A stretch of 64,000 nt of DNA from Gemmatimonadaceae bacterium. Its GTDB lineage: Bacteria > Gemmatimonadota > Gemmatimonadetes > Gemmatimonadales > Gemmatimonadaceae. Where the stretch lies: positions 49,071 to 113,070 of the forward strand of contig DASYSS010000002.1 of the NCBI GenBank assembly GCA_036003045.1, read 5' to 3'. Below, one piece after another: positions 18,536-27,640 of this stretch. A program made the position numbers and the translations under genes. Within the stretch, counting starts at the first letter, position 1. Each line of letters starts with the position of its first letter. The notes beneath the pieces were generated by a model. That model did no database searches. It was not told the origin of the DNA and worked only from the letters and a program-made list of their open reading frames with translations.

Positions 18536-18902
18536 GGTGAAGCGAATGTGCGATCGTTCCCCTAGAAAATCAATGGGGCGGCGGTTGGCCGTGTGGTTGG
18601 GAGCCCTTGTCCGCTGGAACCCGCTAAGGATCCGATCGTCAATGGACAGGCGGCCGCACGGTTCGTAAATCCAAGCACAAACTGCGCATAACGCCCACGT
18701 GTTAGAAAGATCGGGGGCGCGAGGCACCGGGATGCGCGCGCTTAACGGCGGGTTCCGCACCGTCGTCATCCGTTCAGTGAGTGGTGCTAAGTCGCGCGAT
18801 GAAAACCGTTTTGCCTGGTTTCGTGTCCAACTGTCCACCTCGTCCCGCGCGCGCCTCGAAGGCGGCTGGACGACGCTCACCGAGTCCGCCGACCCACGTC
18901 CG
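18536..18902. other. Intergenic region between padR and the type II secretion operon
   Basis: No gene, repeat or terminator is supported in these 367 bases between divergent units. The frame of gspG is open through part of it (from 18699), but the residues there are low in hydrophobic content and precede a normal prepilin leader, so I treat it as the leader and promoter region of both units. No convincing promoter stands out. Confidence 0.5.
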
Positions 18903-19382
18903 ATGATCCCCCTGATCCCTTCGCGCCGCCATGCGCTTCGTGCGCTCCGTTCCCGCCGGTCCGAGCCTCGCGCCGGATTCACGCTGATCGAGATCCTGGT
19001 CGTGATCGTCGTGATCGCGATTCTCGCGACCCTCGTCGCCCCGAACATCTTCCAGCACGTCGGTGCCGCCAAGAGCGCCACGGCGAAGTCGCAAATCGAG
19101 ATGCTCGGTGCCGCGCTCGACGCCTACCGTCTGGACAACGGATCCTACCCGACGACCGAGCAAGGGCTCGCCGCGCTGTGGGAAAAGCCGACCGTGGACC
19201 CGCCAAACAACTGGCGCTCGCCATATCTGCGGAAACCGGTTCCGCTCGATCCATGGGGGCGTGCCTACGCGTACTTGTCTCCTGGGCAGGCGAATCCTCA
19301 GGGCTACGACCTCGTGACCTACGGCGCCGACGGCAAGCCCGGCGGCGAAGGCGAGGACGCCGACATCACGAGCTGGAAGTAG
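18903..19382 (+). CDS. gspG: Type II secretion major pseudopilin GspG
   Basis: A 159-residue major pseudopilin. The prepilin leader is basic (about 24 residues) and ends G-FTLIEILVVIVVIAILATL, with cleavage after Gly and the key Glu at mature position 5. The C-terminal globular part is the GspG type: LDAYRLDNGSYPTTEQGLAALW, WRSPYLRKPVPLDPWGRAYAY and GADGKPGGEGEDADITSW, which includes the calcium-site loop. I start it at the ATG at 18903, as an upstream extension would give an improbably long leader. It is the first of eleven closely packed secretion genes. It polymerises in the periplasm to push substrates through the secretin. Confidence 0.95.
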   Translation: MIPLIPSRRHALRALRSRRSEPRAGFTLIEILVVIVVIAILATLVAPNIFQHVGAAKSATAKSQIEMLGAALDAYRLDNGSYPTTEQGLAALWEKPTVDPPNNWRSPYLRKPVPLDPWGRAYAYLSPGQANPQGYDLVTYGADGKPGGEGEDADITSWK

Positions 19383-19403
19383 ACACAAGAAACCACGAGC
19401 ACG

Positions 19404-20609
19404 ATGCCGACCTTCGCGTACCAAGCCGTCGACGGATCCGGGAAGCGCCTGCGCGGCCACGCGCAGGCCGTGAGCCCCGGAGCGCTGACGCGTACGCTCG
19501 AACAGCGCGGCCTTTTCGTGCTCGATGTCGCCGAGTCCACGGAAAGCGACAGCGGCGGGCGCCGCGGTTTTCGTCTGGGACGCCGTCGCGAGGTGCTCGA
19601 GCTGACGCGCGCACTCGCCGCGCTTCTGCCCGTCGGCATGCCGCTCGCGCAGGCGCTACACGCGGCATCGGGTGTGGCGAGCGGCGACGTCAGGGCGGCG
19701 CTGCATGAAGTGAAGGGACGCGTCGAGCGTGGTGAAACGCTCTCGTCGGCTCTCGGGCAGCATCGCGCGTTGTTCTCGCCGCTGTACGTCGGCCTCGTGC
19801 GCGCCGGCGAGAAGAGCGGCGATCTCGACGCCGCGTTCGCTCGTCTCGCCGACCAGCTCGACCGCGACGAAAAGCTGCGCGGCCGAATTCTCTCGGCCTC
19901 GATCTACCCGATCATGCTGGCGACGGCGGGCTCGATCGCCGTCACGGTGCTGTTGTTCTTCGTGCTCCCGCGGTTCGTCACGCTGCTCGAGGGAAGCGGC
20001 GCGACGTTGCCGCGCTCGACGGCGACGTTACTCGCGTTCTCGTCGGCGCTGCACCATGCGTGGCCCGTGTTGCTGCTCATTCCGTTCGCGATCGCCGCGT
20101 TCGCGGCGTGGGCGACGAACACCGACGCCGGGCGCCGCGCGTGGTCGTCGACGATGCTCGGCCTTCCGGGTGTGCGCACGCTGCGGCGCTACGCACTGGC
20201 CGGTCGCTTCGCGCGCCTCGTCGGCGTGCTCCTTGGCGGCGGCGCGCCGCTGCTCACCGCGCTCGATGACACGATCGAATCAATCGGCGATCCTATAGCA
20301 CGGGATGACGTCGTACGCGTTCGCACGCGCGTGCGCGAAGGCAGCTCGTTGCGCGCGGCGTTGGCCGAAAGCACGCTCTTTCCCGAGCTGCTCTCGCAGC
20401 TCGTCGGCGTCGGCGAGGACGCGGGGCAGTTGCGCGTGTTCCTGATGAAGGCCGCCGACATCTTCGAAGAAAGAACGGAACGTGCCACACACCGCCTCGC
20501 GACGCTCGCCGAGCCAGCGATGATCGTGACGTTCGGCGTGATCGTCGCGTTCATCGCGTTGTCGCTGCTGCAAGCCATCTACGGCATCAACGCGAACTCC
20601 TTCAAGTGA
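19404..20609 (+). CDS. gspF: Type II secretion inner-membrane platform protein GspF
   Basis: A 401-residue polytopic inner-membrane protein that couples the ATPase to pseudopilus assembly. It opens with the family's PTFAYQAVDGSGKRLRG, then has two T2SSF domains. The first is about residues 70-195 (LTRALAALLPVGMPLAQALHAAS; GLVRAGEKSGDLDAAFARLADQLDR) and the second about 270-395 (FARLVGVLLGGGAPLLTALDD; LVGVGEDAGQLRVFLMKAADIFEE). Each is followed by membrane helices, and it ends IYGINANSFK. It begins 21 bp after gspG, and its stop overlaps the gspH start. Confidence 0.95.
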   Translation: MPTFAYQAVDGSGKRLRGHAQAVSPGALTRTLEQRGLFVLDVAESTESDSGGRRGFRLGRRREVLELTRALAALLPVGMPLAQALHAASGVASGDVRAALHEVKGRVERGETLSSALGQHRALFSPLYVGLVRAGEKSGDLDAAFARLADQLDRDEKLRGRILSASIYPIMLATAGSIAVTVLLFFVLPRFVTLLEGSGATLPRSTATLLAFSSALHHAWPVLLLIPFAIAAFAAWATNTDAGRRAWSSTMLGLPGVRTLRRYALAGRFARLVGVLLGGGAPLLTALDDTIESIGDPIARDDVVRVRTRVREGSSLRAALAESTLFPELLSQLVGVGEDAGQLRVFLMKAADIFEERTERATHRLATLAEPAMIVTFGVIVAFIALSLLQAIYGINANSFK

Positions 20610-21082
20610 TACGGACGCGGGCGAGCACCGACGCGCGCGTCCAGCGCCGCACCGGCTTCACGTTGTGGGAGCTGACAATGGTGCTGCTCATCATGGCCAT
20701 CGCGGCCACGCTCGCCGCCCCAGCGCTCGCGCGGTTCGGTACCGAACAGCCGCCTGGCGGCGCGGACGCCATGCTCGGCCTGCTCCGAGACACCCGTAAG
20801 GCGGCGATCCAGTACAACACGACTGCGACCCTCCGGCTCGACCCGAAGTCGTTGGCGTTCGAGGTGGACACCGCGGGTGCGTTCGGGATGGCGGCGCTGG
20901 CGCAAGGCACGCTCGACCTCGGCATGGCGGCGTCGATCAAGACGGACCAACCTCGTCTGCGGTTCGTGTTCGAGCCGACGGGGGCCGCGTTCGCCGACAC
21001 CGCGGTGATCAATGGCGGTCAAATCCCGCTGATCGTGCGTGTGGATCCTTGGAGCGGGGTGGCGCGTGCGGATTCTCGCTAG
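20606..21082 (+). CDS. gspH: Type II secretion minor pseudopilin GspH
   Basis: A 158-residue minor pseudopilin. The leader ends QRRTG, followed by FTLWELTMVLLIMAIAATLAAPAL, so Glu5 of the mature form is kept. The remainder is a beta-rich domain (AAIQYNTTATLRLDPKSLAFEVD). It starts at a GTG that overlaps the gspF stop codon (GTGA). The order H-I-J-K identifies it as GspH, a member of the pseudopilus tip or shaft. Confidence 0.85.
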   Translation: MIRTRASTDARVQRRTGFTLWELTMVLLIMAIAATLAAPALARFGTEQPPGGADAMLGLLRDTRKAAIQYNTTATLRLDPKSLAFEVDTAGAFGMAALAQGTLDLGMAASIKTDQPRLRFVFEPTGAAFADTAVINGGQIPLIVRVDPWSGVARADSR

Positions 21083-21467
21083 GGCGCGCCGAGGGATCAC
21101 GCTTCTCGAGGCGGTCGCGGCGATCGCGATCGTCGGGATGACGTCGGTCGCGGCCCTCGAGGCCGCGGGCGGCGAGATGCGCACGGCCGAGCGCGCGCGG
21201 CGGGCGATCGAAGTCGAAGAGCTCGCGACCTCGCGGGTCGAGTTCATGGATCTGCTCACCGACACGGAGCTTCAGTCGCTGCCGGATTCGGTGGCGAAGG
21301 GAAAATTCCCGGCGCCGTTCGACCAATACACGTGGACGACGACGTCCACGCCGATCTCGGACCCCAACGGCCTGTACGACATTCGCATCACGGTCAGTTG
21401 GACGAACGGTTCGTATCTGGTGCGGACGTATCGCTACATCACTCCTCGCCTGGCGACGCGCCGATGA
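21066..21467 (+). CDS. gspI: Type II secretion minor pseudopilin GspI
   Basis: A 133-residue minor pseudopilin with a short basic leader, VRILARARRG, then ITLLEAVAAIAIVGMTSVAAL with Glu5 present. The rest is a small beta-sheet domain (GLYDIRITVSWTNGSYLVRTYRYI). I prefer the GTG at 21066, which overlaps the end of gspH by 17 bases; another GTG at 21039 would add nine residues. Its stop overlaps the ATG of gspJ. In known systems GspI, J and K form the tip complex. Confidence 0.85.
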   Translation: MRILARARRGITLLEAVAAIAIVGMTSVAALEAAGGEMRTAERARRAIEVEELATSRVEFMDLLTDTELQSLPDSVAKGKFPAPFDQYTWTTTSTPISDPNGLYDIRITVSWTNGSYLVRTYRYITPRLATRR

Positions 21468-22135
21468 CGATGCGCGCACGGCAAGGAATGACCCTCATGG
21501 AGCTCGTGATCGGCCTGGCGATCACGGGCATGATGACGGCCGCCGGCGCCGGGGCCTTCGAGTCGATCATCGCGCACCGGAAGGTGATTCGCGACGCGGC
21601 GGTGTCGACGGAGCGCGCCGTCGCGTTGCGCGAAATGATCCGAGACTGGATGTCGACCGGCCAGGTGCAGATCCAGCAGGGCGGCGGCCCGCGCGGGCTC
21701 TCGCGCGGCGCGGCGACGACCGCCGCTCCCGGCATGAGCAACAGCACGTCGTCGGTGAGCGCCGCGCAGGCGGCGGGTGACGAGATCTCGTTCACGACCA
21801 GCGCGGCAAACCCGGCGCTCCTCAGCATCGTCCGTATACGGATGTTCATCGACGCGGACAACAATACGCCGGAAAAGGGTCTCACGATCGAATACCAGCC
21901 GAACGCGCAGCAGCCGATCGTCCGCAAGATGCTCGACTCGACGATCGACACGCTCAACGTCGAGTTTCTCGACGACCGCACTCACCGGTGGTATCACTCG
22001 TCGGAGGCGGCGACGATCACGCCGACCGTCGTGCGCATCACGATGCTGCCGGGCGAGCACCACACGGCACCGCCGATTCTCTCGGTGCCGATGATCTACC
22101 CGCTCGCCAACGCTCGCCGGGTGGTGGCCCGATGA
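21464..22135 (+). CDS. gspJ: Type II secretion minor pseudopilin GspJ
   Basis: 223 residues, beginning MTMRARQG, then MTLMELVIGLAITGMMTAAGA, a prepilin N-terminus with Glu5. The globular part includes a Ser/Ala/Thr-rich loop (GAATTAAPGMSNSTSSVSAA) and beta strands such as IRMFIDADNNTPEKGLTIEY, in the usual size range for GspJ. It overlaps gspI and gspK by ATGA on both sides, so the three tip subunits are coupled in translation. Confidence 0.88.
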   Translation: MTMRARQGMTLMELVIGLAITGMMTAAGAGAFESIIAHRKVIRDAAVSTERAVALREMIRDWMSTGQVQIQQGGGPRGLSRGAATTAAPGMSNSTSSVSAAQAAGDEISFTTSAANPALLSIVRIRMFIDADNNTPEKGLTIEYQPNAQQPIVRKMLDSTIDTLNVEFLDDRTHRWYHSSEAATITPTVVRITMLPGEHHTAPPILSVPMIYPLANARRVVAR

Positions 22136-23097
22136 GGCAGCGCCGCGGAGTCGCGCTTCTCGCGGCACTCTGGCTCGTCGTCGCGATCGCGACGGTCGCG
22201 CTCCAGTTCAGCATGGAAGCCAAGGAGCGGCGCACACTCGGCATCGCGGCGTCCGAGCGCGGCCAGCAGCGCGCGCTCGCACTGGGTGCGCTCGCCTACG
22301 CGCAGGCGAAGCTCGAGTACGCAATCCGCGTCGCGCCGTCCAGCAGCAATCCGAACCTCGCGCGCCTCGCCGCGAGCGACCCGTGGTCCAACGTGGACTC
22401 GCTGTACACGGGCACGGTGCAAGTCGACAGTATTCCCGTCGCGATCCAGGCGCACGACCTCGGCGAAAAGCTCAACATCAACACGGCGACCGAGACGGAG
22501 CTGCAGCAATTCTTCAGCTTTCTGCTGAGCGACTACTCCAAGTCTACTCAACTCGCGCAGTCGATCATGGATTGGCGCGACGCCGACAGCGTGAAGCGGC
22601 CGAGCGGCGCCGAGCGCGACGACTACATCAAGGCCGGAATCCTGGCGCTGCCCGCCAACACGCTGTTCAGTGACATCAGCGAACTGCAGAACGTGATGGG
22701 GATGACGCCGGACATCTACGCCGAGGTCGCGCCGTACGTCACGACGCGTGGCGCGGGGCAGATCAATCTCAACGACGCGCCCGTACCGGTGCTCCGCGCC
22801 CTGCCGGGGATGACCGACGCGACGCTCAACCAGATCCTTCAGCTGCGGTCGCAAGGCCGTCGCATCTCCGATCAGTCGCAGATCTTCGCGTCGGCGGGGC
22901 GCGGCGGCCGACCGATGCCGGGACAACTGGCGAGCACCGCGGCGGTGAACGCGCTGCGCGGCCGCACTGAAGTGAACGCGTCGCAAGTTGAGCTCACGAT
23001 CACCGCACGCGTCGGCCCGCAATCGCAGCCGACCGTGCTGATCGCCGTCGTCTCGAACGGCGGAAACGTGGCCAACGTCACGACGAAGAAATGGTGA
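22132..23097 (+). CDS. gspK: Type II secretion tip pseudopilin GspK
   Basis: A 321-residue pseudopilin, the large tip subunit. The N-terminus MRQRRG-VALLAALWLVVAIATVALQ is prepilin-like but lacks Glu at mature position 5, a known trait of GspK. The large alpha domain is recognisable by KLNINTATETELQQFF and DWRDADSVKRPSGAERDDYI, then a second helix-hairpin-helix-like motif, INLNDAPVPVLRALPGMTDATLNQIL. It follows gspJ with an ATGA overlap, and gspL starts seven bases after its stop. Confidence 0.93.
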   Translation: MRQRRGVALLAALWLVVAIATVALQFSMEAKERRTLGIAASERGQQRALALGALAYAQAKLEYAIRVAPSSSNPNLARLAASDPWSNVDSLYTGTVQVDSIPVAIQAHDLGEKLNINTATETELQQFFSFLLSDYSKSTQLAQSIMDWRDADSVKRPSGAERDDYIKAGILALPANTLFSDISELQNVMGMTPDIYAEVAPYVTTRGAGQINLNDAPVPVLRALPGMTDATLNQILQLRSQGRRISDQSQIFASAGRGGRPMPGQLASTAAVNALRGRTEVNASQVELTITARVGPQSQPTVLIAVVSNGGNVANVTTKKW

Positions 23098-23104
23098 CGC
23101 GCTC

Positions 23105-24550
23105 ATGGTGAGCCAACCCCGCGCCGAGAGCGGCGCTCGCCGCGCGCAGCGCGTTACCATCGCGATCTCGGCGAACGAGCTCACGGCCGTTCATCCGGAG
23201 CTTCGGTCAGCCGACGGCGCGTGGCGCACGCAACTCGAACCGCCGAGCGAGAACAATGGCTGGTCGTCGCTCGCCGGCGCGCTCGCCGAGCTGGCGCGTG
23301 CGCTCGGCGGCGCCGGTGCGGTCGGCGCGCAAAACGGTTCGCTCGTCGTGTCGTTGATGCCGCCGCTCGCCGAGGTGCGTCGTCTCGAGCTCCCGCCGCT
23401 CCGTGCCGACGAGTTGCAGCGCACGCTCACACGCGACGCGTCGCGCTATTTCGTCCAGGCTCGCGGGCCGCAAGTCGTCGGCGTGTCACTGCCCGCCCGT
23501 CGCGCGCGCCGCGCACGGGTACCCGTGGTCGCTACGTCCGCACCGGCGCGACTCATCGCCGCCATTCGCGGCGCCGCGCAGCAGACCGGATGGACCGTCG
23601 ACGCGATCGCACCCGCGGAAACGGCTTGGACGGCCGCGGCGTTCGCGCTCTGGCCCGTGCTGGCCAGACAAGGCGGACACGCGCTCGTCGCGCAGGACGA
23701 TCGCACGAACTTGTTGCAGTTCGACGACGGCCGGCTCTCGGGAGTTCGACGATTCCGCGCGGGCGCGTCCGACGGTGCGATGATCGTCGACAGCATCGGC
23801 GGGCCGAGTGCGCGTGCCGGAGTGCTCGGCGCGACGGGTCCCGCGCGCGAACTGTCGGCGGCTCTGGCGTCGTTCGGACTCTCGGCAGCGCGCGCCGGCG
23901 ACACCGGCAGCGCGTCCGACCGACCCGACGTTCTCGCGGCGCGCTTCGCCGGCAGCTCCGTCGGCCCCGCGCTTCGCGGCGAAGACTCCGTTGCTCTCGA
24001 GCGGGCAGGCGCGCGAAAAGCGGCGTGCATCGTCGCCGCGGCGGCGCTCGTGCTATTTGCCGCGGCGGCCGGAATCCAGCTCTGGGGCGTGCGTCATCAA
24101 CTCGCCGAGGTGCGCGCCGAACGCGAGGCGCTTCGACCGCAGTTGGCGGCGACGATGGTGGGGCGGACGACGGTCGACGCCACTTACAAGCACCTGCTCG
24201 CGTTGAACCAGATCGAGTCGACGGCTCCACGATGGTCGTCGGTGATCTCGACGTTGAGCCAGTCGGTGCCCGAGGAGGCGTATCTGACCGCGATTCGCGC
24301 GCGGCAGGATTCTGTCATCGTCGACGGCCTCGCGGGGCACGCGGCGCGAGTGTTCGACGCGATCGAACGCACGCGCGGGTTCATGGACGTGAAGTCGGCG
24401 GCGCCCGTGCGCCGCGAGTTGCAGGAGGACGGCCCCGCACTCGAGCACTTCACGATCGCGGCGCGTGTCGAATCGGTGAAACCGTCGCCGACCGCGCCCG
24501 CGTCCGCGGCGCGAACTCCGCCGGCGCGACGCTCGGAGGTGCCCCGATGA
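23105..24550 (+). CDS. gspL: Type II secretion assembly protein GspL, PilM-PilN-like fusion
   Basis: A 481-residue inner-membrane assembly protein. The first 300 residues look like the actin-like cytoplasmic domain of GspL/PilM (VTIAISANELTAV; GGHALVAQDDRTNLLQFDDGRLSGVRRF). A single membrane helix lies at about residues 305-325. The C-terminal periplasmic part (TAPRWSSVISTLSQSVPEEAYLTAIR) is PilN-like, with a ferredoxin-type fold expected. This two-in-one layout is that of GspL rather than separate PilM and PilN. It binds GspE and GspM in known systems. It begins just after gspK and overlaps the gspM start by ATGA. Similarity is moderate, so the name rests partly on position. Confidence 0.8.
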   Translation: MVSQPRAESGARRAQRVTIAISANELTAVHPELRSADGAWRTQLEPPSENNGWSSLAGALAELARALGGAGAVGAQNGSLVVSLMPPLAEVRRLELPPLRADELQRTLTRDASRYFVQARGPQVVGVSLPARRARRARVPVVATSAPARLIAAIRGAAQQTGWTVDAIAPAETAWTAAAFALWPVLARQGGHALVAQDDRTNLLQFDDGRLSGVRRFRAGASDGAMIVDSIGGPSARAGVLGATGPARELSAALASFGLSAARAGDTGSASDRPDVLAARFAGSSVGPALRGEDSVALERAGARKAACIVAAAALVLFAAAAGIQLWGVRHQLAEVRAEREALRPQLAATMVGRTTVDATYKHLLALNQIESTAPRWSSVISTLSQSVPEEAYLTAIRARQDSVIVDGLAGHAARVFDAIERTRGFMDVKSAAPVRRELQEDGPALEHFTIAARVESVKPSPTAPASAARTPPARRSEVPR

Positions 24551-25200
24551 AGTGGAGCACTCTGAGCGCGCGCGAGCGACGCACCGTCACGCTGGGCGCG
24601 GCGATCACCATCGTCTCGCTGTCCGCGCTCTACGTCGTACGTCCGTATCGCGTCGCGCTTGCCGACGCGCAGGACCAACTTGCCGCCGAGCGGTCGACGC
24701 TCGCGCGCGAGCGCACCGCTGTCGCCGAGTCGCGGCGCAATCCGGAGCTGCGGCGCGTCGCCGACTCGGCGATGCAGAGCATGCGGTCGCGTCTCTTCGA
24801 GGGAAAGGACGACGTCATGGCGAGCGCCGAGTTGGCGTCGTATTTGGGAGACGTCGCTCGGAAGACGCGCGTATTCATGCAGGACGCGAGCACGCGCCCG
24901 GCCGCGCCGATGCCGAGCGGTGTGCGCACGCTGCGCGTCGAGATCCGGGCCGAATCCGATTTGCTCGGGACGCTCTTGTTCCTACAGGCGCTCGAGCGTG
25001 GGGACAAGCTCGTGAGAATCGACCGGCTCGACATCACGCGGTCGGCGAGAGCGGGCGACACGGACATGGAAGTGCTGTCCATCGCGGCGACGATCTCCGG
25101 CTTTGCCGTGCCTGAATCGTCGACGGCGTCGACGGATGGTGCGGCGCACACCGTCGCCGCGCTCCCCGCCTCGAACGGCGGGGGAGTGCCGCAGCGATGA
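24547..25200 (+). CDS. gspM: Type II secretion assembly protein GspM (PilO-like)
   Basis: 217 residues: a short cytoplasmic start (MKWSTLSARERRTV), one membrane helix (LGAAITIVSLSALYVV), a coiled coil of about 60 residues, then a ferredoxin-like periplasmic domain with a strand LRVEIRAESDLLGTLLFLQALERGDKLVRIDRLDI that resembles GspM/PilO. It should dimerise with GspL and anchor the platform. Its ATG overlaps the gspL stop, and its own stop overlaps the following gene. The name depends on order and topology as much as on sequence. Confidence 0.78.
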   Translation: MKWSTLSARERRTVTLGAAITIVSLSALYVVRPYRVALADAQDQLAAERSTLARERTAVAESRRNPELRRVADSAMQSMRSRLFEGKDDVMASAELASYLGDVARKTRVFMQDASTRPAAPMPSGVRTLRVEIRAESDLLGTLLFLQALERGDKLVRIDRLDITRSARAGDTDMEVLSIAATISGFAVPESSTASTDGAAHTVAALPASNGGGVPQR

Positions 25201-25703
25201 GCAACGTTCAAACCTGGATGAAGACGCCCGCCATGCGCGGCGCGATCGTGCTGCTCCTCGCGGCGATCGCCACCGTTGCCTGGACTCTCGTGCACGCCGT
25301 ACGGGCGGAGCCGCTTCCCGAAACGCCGCCGTCGTCCAGCGGCGGGGGGCCGATCAAGCGCGCGGTTCCGCCGGGCCCTGCCGACGTTCAAGCGGCGGTC
25401 GAGAGCGACCTGTTCTCGTCGGACCGCAGCGCGCCGTCCGCGCCGTATCGAATGCCCGGGGAAAAGACGCCCGAAGTGAAGCAGGCGGCCGAGCCGCCCA
25501 AACCGACCGTGCTGGGGACGGCCGTCGCGAACGACGGTAAGAGCTTCGCGACGCTGCAATTGGGCGACAATCGACCGACGCTCGTGCGCGTGGGCGACAA
25601 GATCGGCGAATGGGTCGTGAAGGCGATCGACCGAGGCAAGGTGACGATAATCAACGCATCGGGCGGACGAGCGGATCTCGTCGTACCAAAGCCAGGATCC
25701 TGA
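25197..25703 (+). CDS. GspC/PilP-like secretin-coupling protein
   Basis: A 168-residue bitopic protein: a short cytoplasmic start, a helix at about residues 14-34 (GAIVLLLAAIATVAWTLVHAV), a Pro/Ser-rich periplasmic linker, then a small beta domain of about 70 residues, VLGTAVANDGKSFATLQLGD and WVVKAIDRGKVTIINASGGRADLVV. That domain matches the homology region of GspC or the PilP core, which contacts the secretin's N0 domain. No PDZ domain is present. It sits directly before the secretin gene, overlapping gspM by ATGA. GspC-like is the best reading. Confidence 0.78.
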   Translation: MSNVQTWMKTPAMRGAIVLLLAAIATVAWTLVHAVRAEPLPETPPSSSGGGPIKRAVPPGPADVQAAVESDLFSSDRSAPSAPYRMPGEKTPEVKQAAEPPKPTVLGTAVANDGKSFATLQLGDNRPTLVRVGDKIGEWVVKAIDRGKVTIINASGGRADLVVPKPGS

Positions 25704-25705
25704 CC

Positions 25706-27640
25706 ATGCACATTGTTCACAGAGTCCTCATTGCGGGCGCCGTCGTCGGCGCCGCAGCGGCCCCGCCGCGCATGGCGTTCGCGCAGCGCGGCGGCGCCGG
25801 CGGCCAGAAACCCCCCGCCCGTCAGCCGGCGAAGACGGACACGACGAAGAAGGCGCCGGGGGCCGTCTCGCTCGATTTCCAGGAACAGGATCTCAAGGTC
25901 GTTCTCGACGCGCTGGCGGCGGCGGGCGAGATCAACGTGTCGCTCACCAACATTCCCGCGCAGAAGACGACGGTGCACATGGGCCGGCCGGTCACGCGCG
26001 AAGGAATGATCGAGCTCCTCAAGTCGGTCGCCGAGTCGAACGGACTCAAGGTGACGGAGACGCCGTCGCTGATTCAGATCTCCGGTCCCGCGCCGGAACC
26101 GGTGAGACCAGGGCCGACGCCCGAGCAACGCATCGCGCAACAGCTCGCGCAGCAACAGCAAGCGCAGCAGATGCACGTGTTCACGTACCGTCTGCGGCAC
26201 GCGAGCGCCATACAGCTCGCGCCCGTGCTGTCGAATCTCTTCACCGGATACAGCTCGACCGCCGGCGGCCGTGGCAACACCGTGACCATTCCGAACGGCA
26301 ACGGCGGTTTCACGACGTTCACCACGCCACCGAACAACATCGCCACGCCATTCGTGGCGGGCGGCGGCGGAAACGCGGGCCGAGGAGCAGGCCGCGGTAA
26401 TTTCGGCGTCGCGGGCGGTGGCGGCGTAGGCGGCAACAATCCGGGCGCGGCGGGCATCGCGAACAACGCCGTCGCCAACGTGCTCGCCAACGCAATCCAG
26501 GCGGCCGGCGCGCTCTCGTCGCAAGCCGGCGACATCCGTATCATCGCCGAAGAGTCGAGCAATTCATTGCTCGTTCGCGCGACCGACTCGGATTGGGCGC
26601 TCCTTCAGCAGATCATCGGCGGAGTAGACCTGCGACCGCTGCAAGTGCTGATCGAAGTGACGATCGCCGAGGTGCAGCGCACGCGGTCGATCGACATCGG
26701 CGTGTCGGGCGTGGGGAAGAACAGGGACAGCCACGGAAACGTCGTCTCGGTCACGGCCCCGTCGCAGGCCAGCGCGTTGGATCTCATCGCCGAGCTCACG
26801 GGCGGCCATGGCGGCACGAGCTACGACCTCGCGATCGCGGCGCTCGAGCAACGGGGCGACGTGCGCGTGTTGTCGCTCCCCGTGATCATCGCGCAGAACA
26901 ACCGTCAGGCGGTGCTCAACGTCGGGTCATCGCGTCCGTTCGTGCAGATCTCGCAAACGGTGCCGAACGATCCGACGGGCCGCGTGCAGACGGTGCAGTA
27001 CATCGACGTCGGCACGACGCTCACGATCACGCCGACGATCAACCCCGACGGCTACGTGAACCTGCAGGTGTCGCAGACGGACAACAGCGCCACCAACCAG
27101 GTCCAGTTCGATGCGCCCGTGATCGACAAGCGCGAAGCGACGACGCAGATCTTCGTGCGCGACGGGCAGACGACGGTGATCGGCGGGCTCGCCGACAACA
27201 CGCGTACGGGCAACCAGGGCGGCATTCCGCTGTTGAGCCGCATCCCGTTCATCGGCGCGCTGCTGTTCGGGAATTACTCGAAGAGCGACGAGACGAACGA
27301 GCTGTTCCTCTTCCTCACGCCGCACATCATCTCGAGCGACGAGGACATCGACAAGCTGCGCAACGCGGTCCGCGACGGCAGCGACCTGCTCAAACAGATG
27401 AACGTCGGTCCGCACATTCAGCCCAAGGCCGACACGCTGAACGTCCAGACACGACCGGCGATTCCGGGCGCCAGGCCGCCGTCCGATTCCATCAAGCAGC
27501 AAGCCGACTCCGCCAAGACGGATTCGCTCACGCGGCTTCGTCGTCGTCCACCCGCGCCGCCCGATTCGACGCCGACGACTCCGCCGCCGGTCGACACGCT
27601 GGCGGCGCCGAAACCGCCGGGCAGCTCTCGATGGCGATAG
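25706..27640 (+). CDS. gspD: Type II secretion outer-membrane secretin GspD
   Basis: A 644-residue secretin. After a signal peptide (to about AFAQ, residue 27) comes an N0/STN-like domain (SLDFQEQDLKVVLDALAAAG), then an N1-type domain interrupted at about residues 210-250 by a Gly/Ala/Asn-rich stretch that is likely disordered. N3-like (IRIIAEESSNSLLVRATDSDW) and the secretin core follow, with VLSLPVIIAQNNRQAVLNVG, TINPDGYVNLQVSQTD, VRDGQTTVIGGLADN and GIPLLSRIPFIGALLFG. The C-terminal tail is Pro/Thr-rich. It forms the outer-membrane gate. Start: ATG at 25706, two bases after the upstream stop. gspE starts inside its 3' end. Confidence 0.95.
   Translation: MHIVHRVLIAGAVVGAAAAPPRMAFAQRGGAGGQKPPARQPAKTDTTKKAPGAVSLDFQEQDLKVVLDALAAAGEINVSLTNIPAQKTTVHMGRPVTREGMIELLKSVAESNGLKVTETPSLIQISGPAPEPVRPGPTPEQRIAQQLAQQQQAQQMHVFTYRLRHASAIQLAPVLSNLFTGYSSTAGGRGNTVTIPNGNGGFTTFTTPPNNIATPFVAGGGGNAGRGAGRGNFGVAGGGGVGGNNPGAAGIANNAVANVLANAIQAAGALSSQAGDIRIIAEESSNSLLVRATDSDWALLQQIIGGVDLRPLQVLIEVTIAEVQRTRSIDIGVSGVGKNRDSHGNVVSVTAPSQASALDLIAELTGGHGGTSYDLAIAALEQRGDVRVLSLPVIIAQNNRQAVLNVGSSRPFVQISQTVPNDPTGRVQTVQYIDVGTTLTITPTINPDGYVNLQVSQTDNSATNQVQFDAPVIDKREATTQIFVRDGQTTVIGGLADNTRTGNQGGIPLLSRIPFIGALLFGNYSKSDETNELFLFLTPHIISSDEDIDKLRNAVRDGSDLLKQMNVGPHIQPKADTLNVQTRPAIPGARPPSDSIKQQADSAKTDSLTRLRRRPPAPPDSTPTTPPPVDTLAAPKPPGSSRWR

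Noticed and set aside
18699..18902. Longer gspG start at 18699
   Set aside because: It would give a prepilin leader of more than 90 residues; class III leaders are short and basic, which the ATG at 18903 provides.
26593..27630. Upstream extension of the gspE frame through gspD
   Set aside because: The extension is Arg-rich and out of frame with the real secretin; the GspE fold starts at the ATG at 27631.
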